64,000 nt of DNA from NCBI RefSeq assembly GCF_002443255.2, contig NW_019211459.1, forward strand, positions 22,434,020-22,498,019. Reading direction: 5' to 3'. Each line of letters begins with the position of its first letter. Positions within the stretch are counted from its first letter, which is position 1. Source of the DNA: Varroa destructor (taxonomy: Eukaryota; Arthropoda; Arachnida; Mesostigmata; Varroidae). The notes beneath the pieces are model-generated. The model worked only from the letters and a program-made list of their open reading frames with translations. It had not been told where the DNA came from and did no database searches. Of the stretch, positions 40,940 to 53,003 are shown piece after piece. The position numbers were made by a program, and so were the translations under genes.

Positions 40940-41136
40940 CTATATTTTGAAGAGCACCTCGCAGCCGTTAAGGGCGAATTTGCGGTGTATGCGCATGATC
41001 GGCACTGAACTGCCGTGTTTTAACTGGCTACGCAGTGCGCGGATTGCATCATAAACCACATTTTCATCAGATACGGGAAAGCGTACGAACCACATCTCGC
41101 GATGTCCCCACATGGTTTTAATACGGAACTTAGCAC
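40940..41136 (-). CDS. Candidate terminal coding exon of an unidentified gene
   Basis: The minus strand reads open for 64 codons after an acceptor-like GGGACTAAAG and ends at TAG. It includes AKFRIKTMWGHREMWFVRFP and, further on, YDAIRALRSQLKHG and IMRIHRKFALNG. Composition (Trp, Met, balanced charge, GC at third positions) is much more protein-like than the flanks. AATAAG lies about 10 nt past the stop. I do not recognise the family and could not find its upstream exons with confidence. Confidence 0.4.
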
Positions 41137-43236
41137 CTTTAGTCCCAACAAATATTAATTACGACCTTTCCGGAAGTAGGTTACCAGTCGCAATTAAAGT
41201 AATGCTGCAGACCTAATGTTTTCGATTTATGGAGTTCACAGTCTAGATATACAATCAGCTACAAGTTAGAGACCACAGGACAAGAAGCCGGCCGTCTATG
41301 TATCTGAAATTATCGCATTCGTTTCACGGTTGACGATCCTGGCTTTTTGACGTTAATTGTGTATTAGAGGAGAATGCAAACCTCTGATATGACCTGAAAT
41401 GATAATCCGTTAGAGAAGAATAGCCTGGCCTTCTTCGACTTAGGCATTTATCGCGATTGCCAAGTATGTTTAGGCTTCGGATGTTTTTGCCGAGGATTTA
41501 AAAGTATTCTTATTTTTAACGGAAGGTGCAGTACCGAAGAGTTATATATGTAACTCCGTTTTGTTCTGAAGAGCTGCGGCTATCGTCTGCACAAGCAGGT
41601 GCAAATGATGTGACTTTTCTTTAGATTCGTGTGCATCCTGATTCTGTCTCTGTTTAACATATAGAAGACCTTTAAGTGATATTTTTGGGTGACGAAAGTG
41701 ATCGACCACAGAATGGGGTTGAAGAGCAGATTATTTTATACCTAGCAAAAAACTGCATAGTCCTGAAGAATGGGCTACCCTTCCAATCACACCTTCTCCA
41801 TCATATATTAAAATATCTGGGAGCAACTAGAAACATCTAACCATAAACTATACAAACAAATTACTTTCGAGCTCATTAAGCATCGGTGAGCACTATGTAA
41901 ATAGCCTCAAAATCCGGTGTTAACGACGCCGTCATAAGCACGTCCGTAAGTGAAAGACTGCTCGCCGCTGAGTCGCATCGGGCATTTGTTGATCTCCCTT
42001 TCCTTCTCATTCCAACTGTAGTTTTTCTATTGCAATTTTACACAATTACAAACTCAAAATCAATGGTTTCGCTCTACCTACTCGGAAATGTCCTGTCCCA
42101 CCTGCAACGCCCTCCTCAACAGTGACGATATCCTTGATGACGAGTATATGACTGATGATTGTGATCATGTTGCTGATGGTATGATTGTTGCAACAGTAAC
42201 GCCCTCTCCGTTCATCTCTCTAACTCGGTCTTGCCGTTTAGGTACAGGCTTTGCCGGGTCGCTGCCTGTTTGGGGATGCTTATGTACGACGTTAATCGAT
42301 AATCGAATCCGCTGGTAACTTTGCATAGCATGCGTTGTCGGCTTATTTTTAACAACGGTGGCTGAAGTGGTAGAGGTAGCATCAATGAAAACTACTTCTA
42401 TACGTTTCTGAAACTGTCGTGAGAGGTTGGCTTCTCGATGAGTTCTGTAGCTTTTCTTTTTTTTTTTTTTTCTAGATATTTGTTGTCGTCATCGTCGTTG
42501 TGGTAAAAGTCTTTCACACAGTACTATAATTATGAAATAGTAGCAATATGGCTATGGTAGCGAACTGACTCCATCCTTTGAATGGGAATCCCCGCGTACA
42601 CAAGCTCAGACTCTAACAGTAATTAACCGGAGTTGTTTGGAATTATTGAAGCTCCCCAATTTCGTGTTGTCAGTAATCGGTATATTCCATTGATGTCAAA
42701 GATCACCGAGTGATTACCCAGCATTATAGATAACTGCTTGTGCGTTTTGGGCAGACACGATCGCGCTGCACTCGCACAACATTTGAACGTTGCAGTCATC
42801 TGACAGTTAAACTTTGCCCGCTGGTTCACTTTTACGTACGCCATACATATAATCATTAATAATGTCATCAAATTGGTCGGTTGTCGTTTGACTTCCTGTC
42901 TATCTGTGTGATGGCCAAAGATTTCTCCATACATTTTTTCCGTTCTTTCGCATCTCACCTTGTTCGTCACACATAGCGCATAGGCCTCCCTCCTATATCG
43001 AGCGCATCGTAGGTTTGTTTGTGCGTGGTCCCTGTATCGACGCTGCCGTCATTCGCGCTCGCGGTGCCAGTGGCAGGCGTTACCCTCGCCGTGCGTTCGG
43101 ACAGAACCAGAGTCACCATAGTTTGCCTCGTCTGTATCGACCTCCGTGATACATCGACCGACTAGTGCTTCCAGTAGCAGGGCGCTACTATCCTAGTGCG
43201 TATACAAGCAAACAATCTGGCAGGCATCGAAATAGA
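41137..43236. other. No supported gene
   Basis: Frames at 42088-42318 (+), with a CPTC start, and 42970-42623 (-) are open but lack recognisable domains or clear splice sites. Confidence 0.5.
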
Positions 43237-43313
43237 TGGACGGACGGACGGACGGACCGACCGACCGACCGACCGACCGACCGACCAACCGACCGACCGA
43301 CCGACCAACTGAC
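43237..43313. repeat. Tetranucleotide block: (GGAC)n then (CCGA)n
   Basis: Five GGAC units switch at about 43256 to some twelve CCGA units with two C-to-A interruptions. Both units are CpG-containing. The long Arg/Ser/Thr/Asp frames here are produced by the repeat. Confidence 0.95.
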
Positions 43314-43739
43314 AGATACCCTTCCTCCAAACCATGCTCGAGTCGACAGCTTACTTGTCGTTTGCCGCTTATACGGCAACTGGGATAGTGAGTCCTGTCT
43401 AGAGTTGTTCTCCCTGTCGTTCCACTTTCTACGGTGTGAGCGCGTATGAGCTGGCGTGTATTTCTGTGTGTGAACGGTATCCGCCAACCCTCTGCGCGCA
43501 TTCAAGGTCGCCCTTTCTCTAGAACCAGCCAGTGGCTGGTAACGCTCGATGTCTGACACACATGATACACGGAAGCGACCGCTATGGCGGCGGAGGCGGG
43601 TTTCACACGGCCACCGCCAGTACAGGCCAATCCACCCAGCCGTAGCAGTAGACTTGAAATAAACTCAACGCTGGCCAAAGTCGCTCTGTGCCAGTAGTGA
43701 CTGCTCGCGCGTATGTCGGCGTATGCACCCTGTGCGTCC

Positions 43740-43925
43740 GTGCGAGCGTGTGCGTGTGGGTGCGTGTGTGCGTGTCTGTGGCTGTGTGTGGGTGTGCGTG
43801 TGTGTGTGTGAGTGTGTGTGTGGGTGCGCGTGTGTCTGTATGTGCCTGTGTGTGTGTGTGTGTGTGAGTGAGTGAGTGAGTGAGTGAGTGAGTGAGTGAG
43901 CGAGCGAGTGAGTGCGTGTGAGTGT
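43740..43925. repeat. (TG)n / (GTGA)n compound microsatellite
   Basis: An interrupted TG tract (43740-43867) passes into about ten GTGA/GAGT units (43864-43916). The His-Thr and Ser-Leu-Thr-His frames across it are artefacts. Confidence 0.95.
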
Positions 43926-43949
43926 GCGCATCAGCTGATAGATGTTCAT

Positions 43950-45839
43950 ATAGGAGTGAAGACGCGTGGCAGTGACAATGTGTTATAGGTTAGCGTAGTC
44001 ATCATAGGTTTATCTTAGACGCCGAACGCGATAGACACAAAAAAGTGGACGTACCGGCACGTATCAGCTCGGCAGGGCTTGATCAGCGCTAATCTTAGCA
44101 AACCACTAACCGCTTGGTCTCCTTTTACGCTCCTGGCTGCAGCTGACGTGCTGCGGCCACCGTTGCAGCCGCTGCTGTCGCCGCCGCCACTGCCAAGTTC
44201 ACGGCCAGCGAACAGCCGCTCAGGAAACTGCTAGCCGTTCTGGCAGGCAGGAAGCAAACATCGTCCAACTACCCGAGCGTTGGACCTGCTTAAGCGTCCA
44301 GATAGCGAGCAACTGTGTCCGCCAGCCAACGAGCGAGTTGTTTGCTAACGCCGGTCAACGTCAACTCCAACGTAACCTAACCGGCGAATAGGTAAACATC
44401 GAGGTTGACGACCAGCGTTAGCCAGGCTAAAGATGTCTACCGGGAGTTCTTCGATTAGTTGAGTTCAGACGCTGTAGATGGACCCCAGTTGGTAACTATA
44501 CTGATCAGCTAGTCACCGAGTGAGTCTAAACGTTAACATTGAGCTTCACACAGTTTACCGAAACGAGCTCACATTATCGCCGATAACTATTGCCAGCGTC
44601 AGACAATCAAAATGTATCATCTACGCAAGATCGACCGCGAAGAATGAGGGGCTAGGAGCGGAAAATCACGCAACAGTGAGCTCCAACTGCCACCTAGTAG
44701 CTGCCATTAGCAACACTGCCATCAGCTGTGGCTATCAGCTGTGCTAGTTAATAGTACTAGGCACTACTGTGTAAATAATTGCAGCTATTAACAAACTGTT
44801 CAAGTAGTATAGAACGCGCGAGTTTGAGAGAAAACGACTTGTGCCGACGCTACAGGTGATCCCATCACCGTGTCGCTTGCCCGTTCATTCTGGCAACGGT
44901 TGCAGTAGACGAAGATACTGGCGAATTCGACCGGCCACTTGCCTCGCCTAAAGCTGAACCCGATTGAAATTCAGTCGTTTCAGCCAGCCACGGATCACCG
45001 AATATGTACCCATCGACCAACTACAATTGGGCGATCGGCACCGGCAGTGAGTTCAGCCAGACAATCAGGCAGTGAATCAGTTATCCAGACCTCGATATTA
45101 ACGATCCCATTACGCCAGCCACAGAACGAACCCGCGACGGAGCGAATGCCTTTTCGACTTTTACGTCCGGAACCGCCGCTAGACGTTATTACGTCAGAGT
45201 GGAACTGCTTCTACAACTACCGCTAGAGTTGTCATAAATTGAAGTGGTGTAGCATTGTCAGGCTAGAAGCAAGTTAGCCAGATGACGTCCTGAAGCCGGG
45301 CTCGCTGAGACGGGACGTGTGATGAACGTTCAAGAAACACCAATCGCCGCCGTAACAGCAGGAGTAACATCAGCGACCGTAGTTGTAGCGACCGTTCGAT
45401 GCGACCATTTTCTTCATCGATCGAATCAATCTGTCAGAGCACTCCACGACCTTCCCATTACTGCCAGTAACGCAAGCTTCCGTCTTTACCAGCAGTTCCA
45501 TCCCGAGAATAGATCGCTGACTGGCAAAAGTCCGTAGCTGCAGGACCATCTCCTGTAGGCTCGCTGGCAACGGGCTTTGGCCAACCCGGACAGAACGGAG
45601 GACGGCAATCGACAACCGACAAAACAACAGAAAATAAGCACACATTCACAGATAACCAGCACGCCAGCCAGATAAAACGACGGCGGCGGTCGGGGCAGCA
45701 GTCTGAACTGAGGCGAAACTAGGAGACGCGAAGGCTTGCTATAAACTTTCGAGAGTAGTCGGCCAGAAAAGAAGGCACCCCGAGAAAAACCAAGGATCGG
45801 TAAAAAAGCAGCTGCCGCGAAAGTGCGCGGTCCAACTAG
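43950..45839 (+). promoter_or_regulatory. CpG-rich block ending in a strong donor; candidate 5' exon or promoter region
   Basis: The block is clearly richer in GC and CpG than its surroundings and has overlapping open frames on both strands, such as 45319-45537 (+) and 45645-45370 (-). It ends at AACTAG|GTGAGTTG (45839/45840), a near-consensus splice donor. It could be the untranslated first exon of the RFX gene, whose coding start at 49633 is preceded by an acceptor-like TTGGCAG near 49579. A coding exon on either strand is also possible. Inference only. Confidence 0.35.
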
Positions 45840-47118
45840 GTGAGTTGTGTGAACGAATTAATAACGATAATAATAATAATAATAGGTTGACTTGAATCGA
45901 ATCAATTATATATCTATCGTCTTGCTTGACAGGAGCATATAGGGAGAGGCTGGGAAGACAGCAATGGGACTGTTCAGTAAACGATTTGAAAACGGCGCCG
46001 TGAGCAATAAAAGAGGGCGAGCCGCTAATGACTAAGCGAACAGAATATAGATGTAGAACAAACAGTTTCAGTGTCAAGTAACTTTTGCCTTACCACATGT
46101 TTACGTATTTTATTTGATACATCCGAAAAAAAATGTTACTATTTCACTTGGTACCGTTTGGTCAGTACTTTTATCGGCCACAACGTGACCACAATTATGT
46201 CAGCGCGCAAAACGCTTTTAGCAATCATGGAATCACTCGAATTAGATACATGCATCAAGCGATTCAATTGAACTTCGTTTGTCGACTTTGCCCTGCCGTT
46301 AGTCGTTTTGTTTGTTATTATTCCCTCTTCATTTTCGCGTAGGCATACGAGCGATTTTGCCCCCTCAGTAAAATCTGTTAGGCCATAGGTAAGTTATCGC
46401 TTGCGCAGGCTTTCAATATCGAGCCGCCTTCGACTGTTGCTGTAGCTGATTATATTATAAGTCTAAGTGAGTGACTGAGGACTCCTCGTACATGTTGCTG
46501 TCTGGTTCATTTTAACACACTTATTCTAATATGGGCTTTCAAACGTTGGTTGGCTGATTGAGCATATGTACCGCGGACGCCTTTTCTACCGTAAGTTGGC
46601 TATCTAGCCTTCGCTGTTCGTTTACCTGTAGCCGTTGTGTATGGGCATAAGTTTGTTGCGTAAGGCCAGAGGGATGACGTGTCATGCCGCGGCCTCCTTA
46701 CACTCGTTCTTGCAATGATTTTACAGCGGGGTCACTCGACAGTATAACTGTGCTACCTTCTTTCTTCGCCTCATCGTGAAGCTCAATGTTTCTATTACGC
46801 TGAAGCCTATTCACACATTAACGACGCGCAAAACTTGCGAATTCTCCGTTGTGGCTGTTCATTATTTATCGCGTTAGCCGGTAACCCAACTGGCAACTTG
46901 TCGGTTAATAGAACGCGATGTTTATCGACAACGAAACAATGTCGGTTCTAACTGGTCGTATTTACGTCAAAAGCAATGAGTTGATTACATGTAAGACTTG
47001 TACGACGAACAAAACAATACACCAATAACTAAAAAATAAAGCTGTAAAACGAAGAATACACAACTAGCTAGCAAAATCGCTTATACGAAACATAATGAGT
47101 CATCAAAATCACCATCAT

Positions 47119-47222
47119 ACCTTCCGCTGGTTTTTCCTTGACTTCTACTTCCACGGGAACTGTATAGCTCCATCCGCGTCTTAGCATTATAGCGTACGCT
47201 TTCCTTACAACGCTGCTGCAAT
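47119..47222 (-). other. Possible internal exon of an unidentified minus-strand gene
   Basis: A good acceptor (TTCTAATTGCAG) and a donor-like GGAAG|GTATGA bound about 100 nt that are open in two frames, one reading VPVEVEVKEKPAE. No family is recognised and no neighbouring exon was found. Confidence 0.15.
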
Positions 47223-47599
47223 TAGAATAACACATTTGTACCGGTATATCATATTCAGACCTTTTTTTCCCTCTGTGGCGGCCTCTTTTCCTATGCGAAT
47301 GCAAGCCTGTCGAACGGTCTCTGACCGTCGGCCGATATTCGCCGTTGCTAACCAACTGCCTCCGACACCTTACGAACCAACGCAGGGTCCGCAGTCACAC
47401 GATAGTTTCTATACTGAGAGGTATTCAGCAGCTTTTTTCATCGTAAAACAACGAATGGGCCTAACAATTCTAACCGTATGGTGTATAAGTGTTCGGTACA
47501 TTTCGCACTGATATCAATGTTGCGGCAGTAACATTGACAGTATGTGCAAAGGTAGGCCTCGCAGTGAAGGAGGTGCTCTCCATGGGACTGGCATTCGCG

Positions 47600-47600
<1 letters not shown>

Positions 47601-47635
<35 letters not shown>
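47601..47635. repeat. (TA)17 microsatellite
   Basis: Uninterrupted TA run of 35 bp. Confidence 0.95.
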
Positions 47636-47642
<7 letters not shown>

Positions 47643-49391
47643 AAACGACAAAATAATGAGAGTAAATGTAGCCTCTTCTTGAAACAATATTTAACGTAAC
47701 GTTTGCTGGCTATCTTGAAGAACCGTCAGTGTCGTCTATGGTTTTTTTAGCGCTTTCATGTTCACAATTTGTCCTGCATTCTACCTTGATTATGATACCT
47801 TACAGATGGGTACTCCGAACATAATCGTTAGTCTTGAATAGCGTTAATCAGGGCACGGGGAGATCGCGGTCAAGTATAAAAGCTAAACCACTAACACCGG
47901 GAAATTAATAGTATAATAGAAAACAGGCCAATAGCAAATTAATTAGCTTTCTCCAGCTTTCTCCAGCCAGGTTGGGGAGTGAAGTATAACCTCGAAGTTC
48001 GGTCGGTGAATAACCTGTATGAAATTCAAAGTCTTAGCAAATAAACGGAGGTACTGAGATAACACGCCAAGAAAATATGGAGCCTATGTACCAGACATGG
48101 TTTTGCGATAATTTAAGCTTCCGAGCTAACTAGAAGTTAAAGTGCTTTCAAATTGTTCGCTGCGATTGAAGCACCAAAACACTTCGAATGCGTCAGTCAA
48201 TCTAGGCGCAGTTTGTTTCACATCACCGATGATAGTGAATGTCAGGACATGAGAAAGCCCTTTCTCTTAAGTGTGGATGTTGAGCCTGCCCTTCGCGCAG
48301 GCACGGACGACCTTGTTCTCTCGCTATGCCTCTAAAGTCAGGAATCATCGAAGATCCTTAATAATGCGTCAAAACTGACTCGTTACTTTAATGAATCATG
48401 TTTATCAATAATGCACAAATTTGCTGCGCCGATACGTGCGCTGCTCCTCTCTCTACGCCTCTCCGGTAACTTCATATTCGCCGTCAAACAACTGTGATCT
48501 ATTAACTTTGAAGGCTCTTCACGCATTTGAAGTTAGAAAAATCTATCTGCCCTGGAGACTTTGTTTCAATTCTTTTATCATATAAAAAGCTACACGTGCA
48601 TTTGTTTCCGAATAGTTAATTAGGCCTCACCCGATGCGTGACATCTCTTAAATTTCCTACTAGAAAGAAAACGCCATGTAGATTTAACATACGCAAATGA
48701 ATACGGAACTTCAGTGACTTCCAATAGTCTTCCCTAAAAGAAGTGCGAGAGTATCGATTCAGAGAAGCAAGAGCTAAGCAACAAAAAAATGACAACGATC
48801 GTTGGGATCTTCGAGTCACTTAAGAGAGCTAGCCTCTTGGGCTAGCAATATGCAGGAGCTGTACCTGGTCATTTCTTTTAGCAGCGACATGAAATCACCC
48901 AACTCGACTACAGGTTTCTGGCTTCAAAACAAAAAAGGCGGATGACGTCGCTTGACAGGCCGTTGTCTTGTTATGCCAACAAGTAATCCCCGTAGTTTAT
49001 CGTAAAGATAAATGGCTTATTCACTCGCTCTGAATGTCAGCCGTCGCGAGATGGGTGATAGCATTAGCCTTAGAGCAGTCACACCGAAAACTGAAATGTA
49101 CAGATGGTAATTTCCTAGCTATGTTAGGCTGAGCGCCTTCATCAGACATCTTCATAGGTGTATCAAATTATACCGATCACACATCAGAGAGGAAATGTTG
49201 GCACGACTTCTCAAGCTTTGTTAGCGAAATCTTTTCCCGAGTTTTGCTTTCCTCAATGTTTCCCATTGGTTATATCCTTCTAGTTCGCCTTAACGTTTAC
49301 TTCCATGTTAATCTGAAATAAGTAATGCCTAGCAGAAGGTACATTATAAGAAACGTATGTATATATATATATATTATAGTTATGTATATTA

Positions 49392-49480
49392 TATAAAAAG
49401 CTGCCAATCACTTAAGCGGGCGAATTTGGCTCTTATATATATATATTTATAAATTTATATATAAGCTGGCAGCTTTTATA
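49392..49480. repeat. Nested inverted repeat upstream of the RFX start
   Basis: The outer arms TATAAAAAGCTGCCA (49392-49406) and TGGCAGCTTTTATA (49467-49480) enclose inner arms CTTATATATA (49432-49441) and TATATATAAG (49456-49465). This could fold as a long two-part stem. Confidence 0.85.
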
Positions 49481-49632
49481 AAAACACGTTTCACTTGTTC
49501 TACGAAGATAGACTTATGGATTATTACAAGGTCACGCGTTCATTTCATGTCGAATCTTATAACAGGTACAGATTGGCAGCCGTTTCTGGCTCAATCCAAC
49601 CTACTTCGTGTAGCTAGGAGGCATACGAACCC

Positions 49633-52600
49633 ATGGACTTGTGCCAGGTTGAGGGCCCGCTAGGTGGCCAACAGTTAGTATCTGCCGGCGCTAAGGAACG
49701 TATCGAACGAATTCTCAACGATGTCTCACAATTGTCAGACGTTGAGAAACTCTACTTATATCTTCGGCTACCCGGGGGAGCCAAGGTCACGCAGAACAAT
49801 CCGGCAAGCTTCTATCCGCTCCTGGGCAAAAAGTCACACTCACAGGCGAGTAAAAGATAAGACTTGATCTTTAATATACACAGTCGGGAAAGTTATGAAA
49901 AAAGGTGTACATTTAAAACTAACAATGTCAGTTTTCTATTGAGAGGTTTTTAGCTTGTGCCAACACTGCTTTAACCATACATTTATCTTATTACAACTGT
50001 AAGCTAAAATTTCATGACCTGTACATCTCAGTCTCCTTCCGCCATAAATGCAGCGTAGTGGAATATTATAGGGAAGCTTAAATCATCAATATGACGATTT
50101 AAGCTTCGCTGCAATCCATGCTTGGATATAGTACCTAAGGAACCTCACGCGAAAGCTTGAATTCTGATTTTGACCGTTTAAAATGTAGCTCCGTTTTCAT
50201 TCAATTCAGGTGGGTCATACATATGCTTGGATTAGGGGCCACCTCGAAGAGGATCGGGATGTCTCTTTGCCGAAACAGGAAGTTTACAACGAGTACAAGG
50301 TAACTTCAAAGAATCAGGAGTTTTAATAGAAGAGTGTGCGAACCATTAAATTTCTAACGAGCTTGGCTACTTCATGCGAAGACGGAATCTATCCAGTGGT
50401 TTTCAGATCATTAACTAATAGCATGGCTGTTGAAAACAATTTTCTTTCGTTCTTTTTTGCGCAACCTCCCCCATGGACAGTCGAAGAAATCGAGTTAACT
50501 TTCCTTTACACATTATTTTTTTGCAACCCTCGAAATTGTTATTAGATATATAAACGTAACATTTCTATCAGCATAGGCGCTTGAATTTTTAGATTTTTTT
50601 TCCTAAAGGGTCAATGAAGCGATTGCGTTCGAGGGATACGATGACTTATTCATCGATATTTGCCGCGGCGCCATGGGGTTTTTGCTGGCTATTTCTATAT
50701 TACTTGCACGAATACAGACTTTTTAGATTTCAAATTAAACAAAAACGTTTTAAATGTATGGACCGTTGCCATAAGTGAAAGCGTAATCTACTATTATTGT
50801 ATCGCTCTTAATTATTCACCGATTAATTAAAAGCTTATCACAAACATATCTATGGATTATTAGACTTGTCGTGTTTTCATGGGATCTCAAACCCGTTTCC
50901 AGGCATACTTCGAGGCACATTCGTTAGAAGCCTTATGTACGGCCGATTTTGGCAAGGTTATGAAACATGTATTTCCAGGTGTCAGGGCCCGACGTCTCGG
51001 TGAAAGAGGTAAGACTTTTTATGACAAAGTACGTCATTTATATTGGGGTCACATTATGGGAGCTAATCTGCTAAGTTAATGCGTGCATTCGATCCTGTAA
51101 GATTCGCAAGTGTTGCCTCGCGAAAATTGATAACTTCGCGTTATAAGTTTTCGGCATCGAAGCGTTTATTATAATAAACTCATCTACCTTCATGCAGACC
51201 GCCTTTTCTAGGCGTAAAAGCCTAGAGAGCTTTTCAATCAGGCACAATTTATTTATAATGTTTCATGCGTTTTTTTTTTTTTTTTTTTTTTTTTCGAAGA
51301 AATATGGAACGTGAGAATACGTGATAAAAGGAAAAATCATTTTTGAAAACCCTGTATATCTTAAACGTCTCAGATTTAGTGTAAGTGATGTTCGTCCTGT
51401 TTCAAGGGTGTCGCTGTTCAATTGAAGAATAGCTTCTAGTTAGCTATAAATTATCCTAATATGCTAATAAAAATTAACCATCATCCAAGTTTCTGCACCT
51501 CTTACTAAGCCGTTAGAATCTTTCAAGGAAATTGATTTCAATCAATTTTTTGATATTTGTATTTATTTTTCAGGTAACAGTCGCTACTGTTATTCTGGCT
51601 TGTCAAAAAAGGTTAAATCGGAGTCCCCTTCAACCATTAATTTGGAAACGCCCGGGGTCTGCACGGAACAAAACCAGAATCAAGTACGCGATCCTATTCA
51701 GCGCGTCGTGTAGAAGCGATTACTGAAAAAAGACCATTATCTATAAAGATGTACAAATTTTATAGGAAACTAAATAAAGTTTAACTCTTCTAGTAGATAA
51801 ATCTTCAGATAATAACGTATATTTTATAATAGAAGAAGAAAATAGACGTTTCTTGAGCATCCTGTATAAAGTGTTAGTTTGCGTTCAGCATTTTAAGTCC
51901 GTTTGCGGGAATTTCGAAATTGTTCTGTCTTTTTTTTTCATCATTCGAACTTGTGTTTGTTAAGCGGTACCACGTGCTGCTTAAGGGATAAAAGCTTATG
52001 TCAGCGGATCATTAGATTGGGGTTCTCCTCGACCTATTAGTATGATTTTTATATCGTGATAAATATCTCCGAGAATTCGGCCACTCTTTTCTGTTCATTT
52101 TATTACCGGCAGACCGTAGAAATGGTTGATGAATGGATATCATTGGGAGTTGACTTCAAAGTAGCTACTGCAATTTCTTACTTCTTCTATTGTACATAGG
52201 TAGCAAATTCGACCTACTAAGTGAATATTTTACTTAAATGCCATGTCTACCTACTATTGTAGTCGTCGAAACGAATTTCGCAACTTCGCCTTTTGCTGGA
52301 TGAATATTCGCCGGGCTCGCCCGCTGCCGGAGATGCAGCCTTGCTTGATTCAGGAGTCTCATCTGTTGCGACGTCTCCACGAGAACGACCAGCGAGTGGG
52401 CCTGGAGTCTTCACTTACTATCCGACAAAGGACAAGGTGAGTGATGCAGGCACAACGTGCCATTGTGCAATAATTTTACGGTGGTTTAGTATAACTAGAC
52501 ATAAATTAGTTATACTAAAGCACCGCTTTTTTGTTTTTTTTTTTTTGTTCAAACTCAAGAAACGACGTTAACCATTGCCAGTATATTATCATTGCGCTTT

Positions 52601-53003
52601 GCGCTGCGGACTTCTCAGAAACTATGTCCTTTGATGTTTGAAGAAACACAGATAACTGTACGCTGTTAAGTTCGACTACTCTTACCACCATCGGCAGACT
52701 TAATAACGATTTATATTTCCTGACCACCTTCTTCTTAACTGTAGATAAGTTCTATCTATAGTAACATTAGGAAGACAGGACGCAGAACCTAGAACGGCTC
52801 GGCTGTTTTTGATATTTCAGGGTCTTGGCGAGACACAGGAGTTCGCTCAGCGGCTTCGAAGTCAGAGCGCTCCTATCGAGCCGATAGGGAATACGGCACC
52901 GACTCCTGCAGGAACCCTCACTGACGATTTCCTGCCTGGAGGTGGTATCGAGTTCGATGACGTCTTCAGCAATATGGACCTGTTAACAAATCCACAGGAG
53001 TAA
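49633..53003 (+). CDS. RFX5/7-type winged-helix DNA-binding protein, short form (6 coding exons)
   Basis: RFX proteins bind X-box DNA through a winged helix. Exons: 49633-49845, 50210-50299, 50903-51008, 51574-51683, 52263-52436, 52821-53003. They join in phase to 291 aa. Residues 16-48 are a helix ending SDVEKLYLYLRLPGG, which precedes the DNA-binding domain in RFX5 and RFX7 and separates them from RFX1-4 and RFX6. The RFX domain (about 72-150) contains HTYAWIRGHLEE, LPKQEVYNEY, FGKVMKHVFPGVRARRLGER and RYCYSGL, so the DNA-recognition residues appear intact. The tail (151-291) is Ser/Pro-rich, with RSQSAP at 244-249 and an acidic end (FDDVFSNMD). An in-frame TAG at 49615 precedes the ATG, supporting this start. 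Intron 1 has a GC donor. The protein is far shorter than human RFX5 (616 aa) or RFX7; further alternative 3' exons are possible. RFX5 versus RFX7 orthology cannot be decided here. Confidence 0.9.
50073..50107. repeat. Perfect 12-bp hairpin in RFX intron 1
   Basis: GAAGCTTAAATC and GATTTAAGCTTC flank an 11-nt loop. Confidence 0.9.
51270..51294. repeat. (T)25 homopolymer
   Basis: Twenty-five T in a row in RFX intron 3. A shorter T19 run lies at 32533-32551 in JIP1 intron 4. Confidence 0.95.
52480..52524. repeat. 18-position hairpin with one mismatch in RFX intron 5
   Basis: GGTGGTTTAGTATAACTA pairs with TAGTTATACTAAAGCACC across a 9-nt loop, 43 nt after the exon 5 donor. A T-rich run follows. 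It could affect splicing or mark a small MITE. Confidence 0.85.

Larger units (their letters stand above)
45840..49632. other. Intergenic or long 5' intron before the RFX coding start
   Basis: If the donor at 45840 joins the acceptor near 49579 this is the first RFX intron. It holds (TA)17 and the nested inverted repeat. No coding exon is supported apart from the weak 47119-47222 candidate. Confidence 0.4.

Noticed and set aside
42088..42318. Frame starting MSCPTCNALL, zinc-ribbon-like
   Set aside because: Only one CxxC pair in a short unsupported frame with no splice partner.
42355..42380. A-box-like TGGCTGAAGTGG
   Set aside because: The match is good but no B-box follows at a usable distance and no tRNA fold is possible.
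43188..43949. Long frames across the microsatellites (His-Thr, Ser-Val-Gly-Arg and Pro-Thr-Asp repeats)
   Set aside because: They are direct products of the TG, GTGA and CCGA arrays, open in several frames at once.
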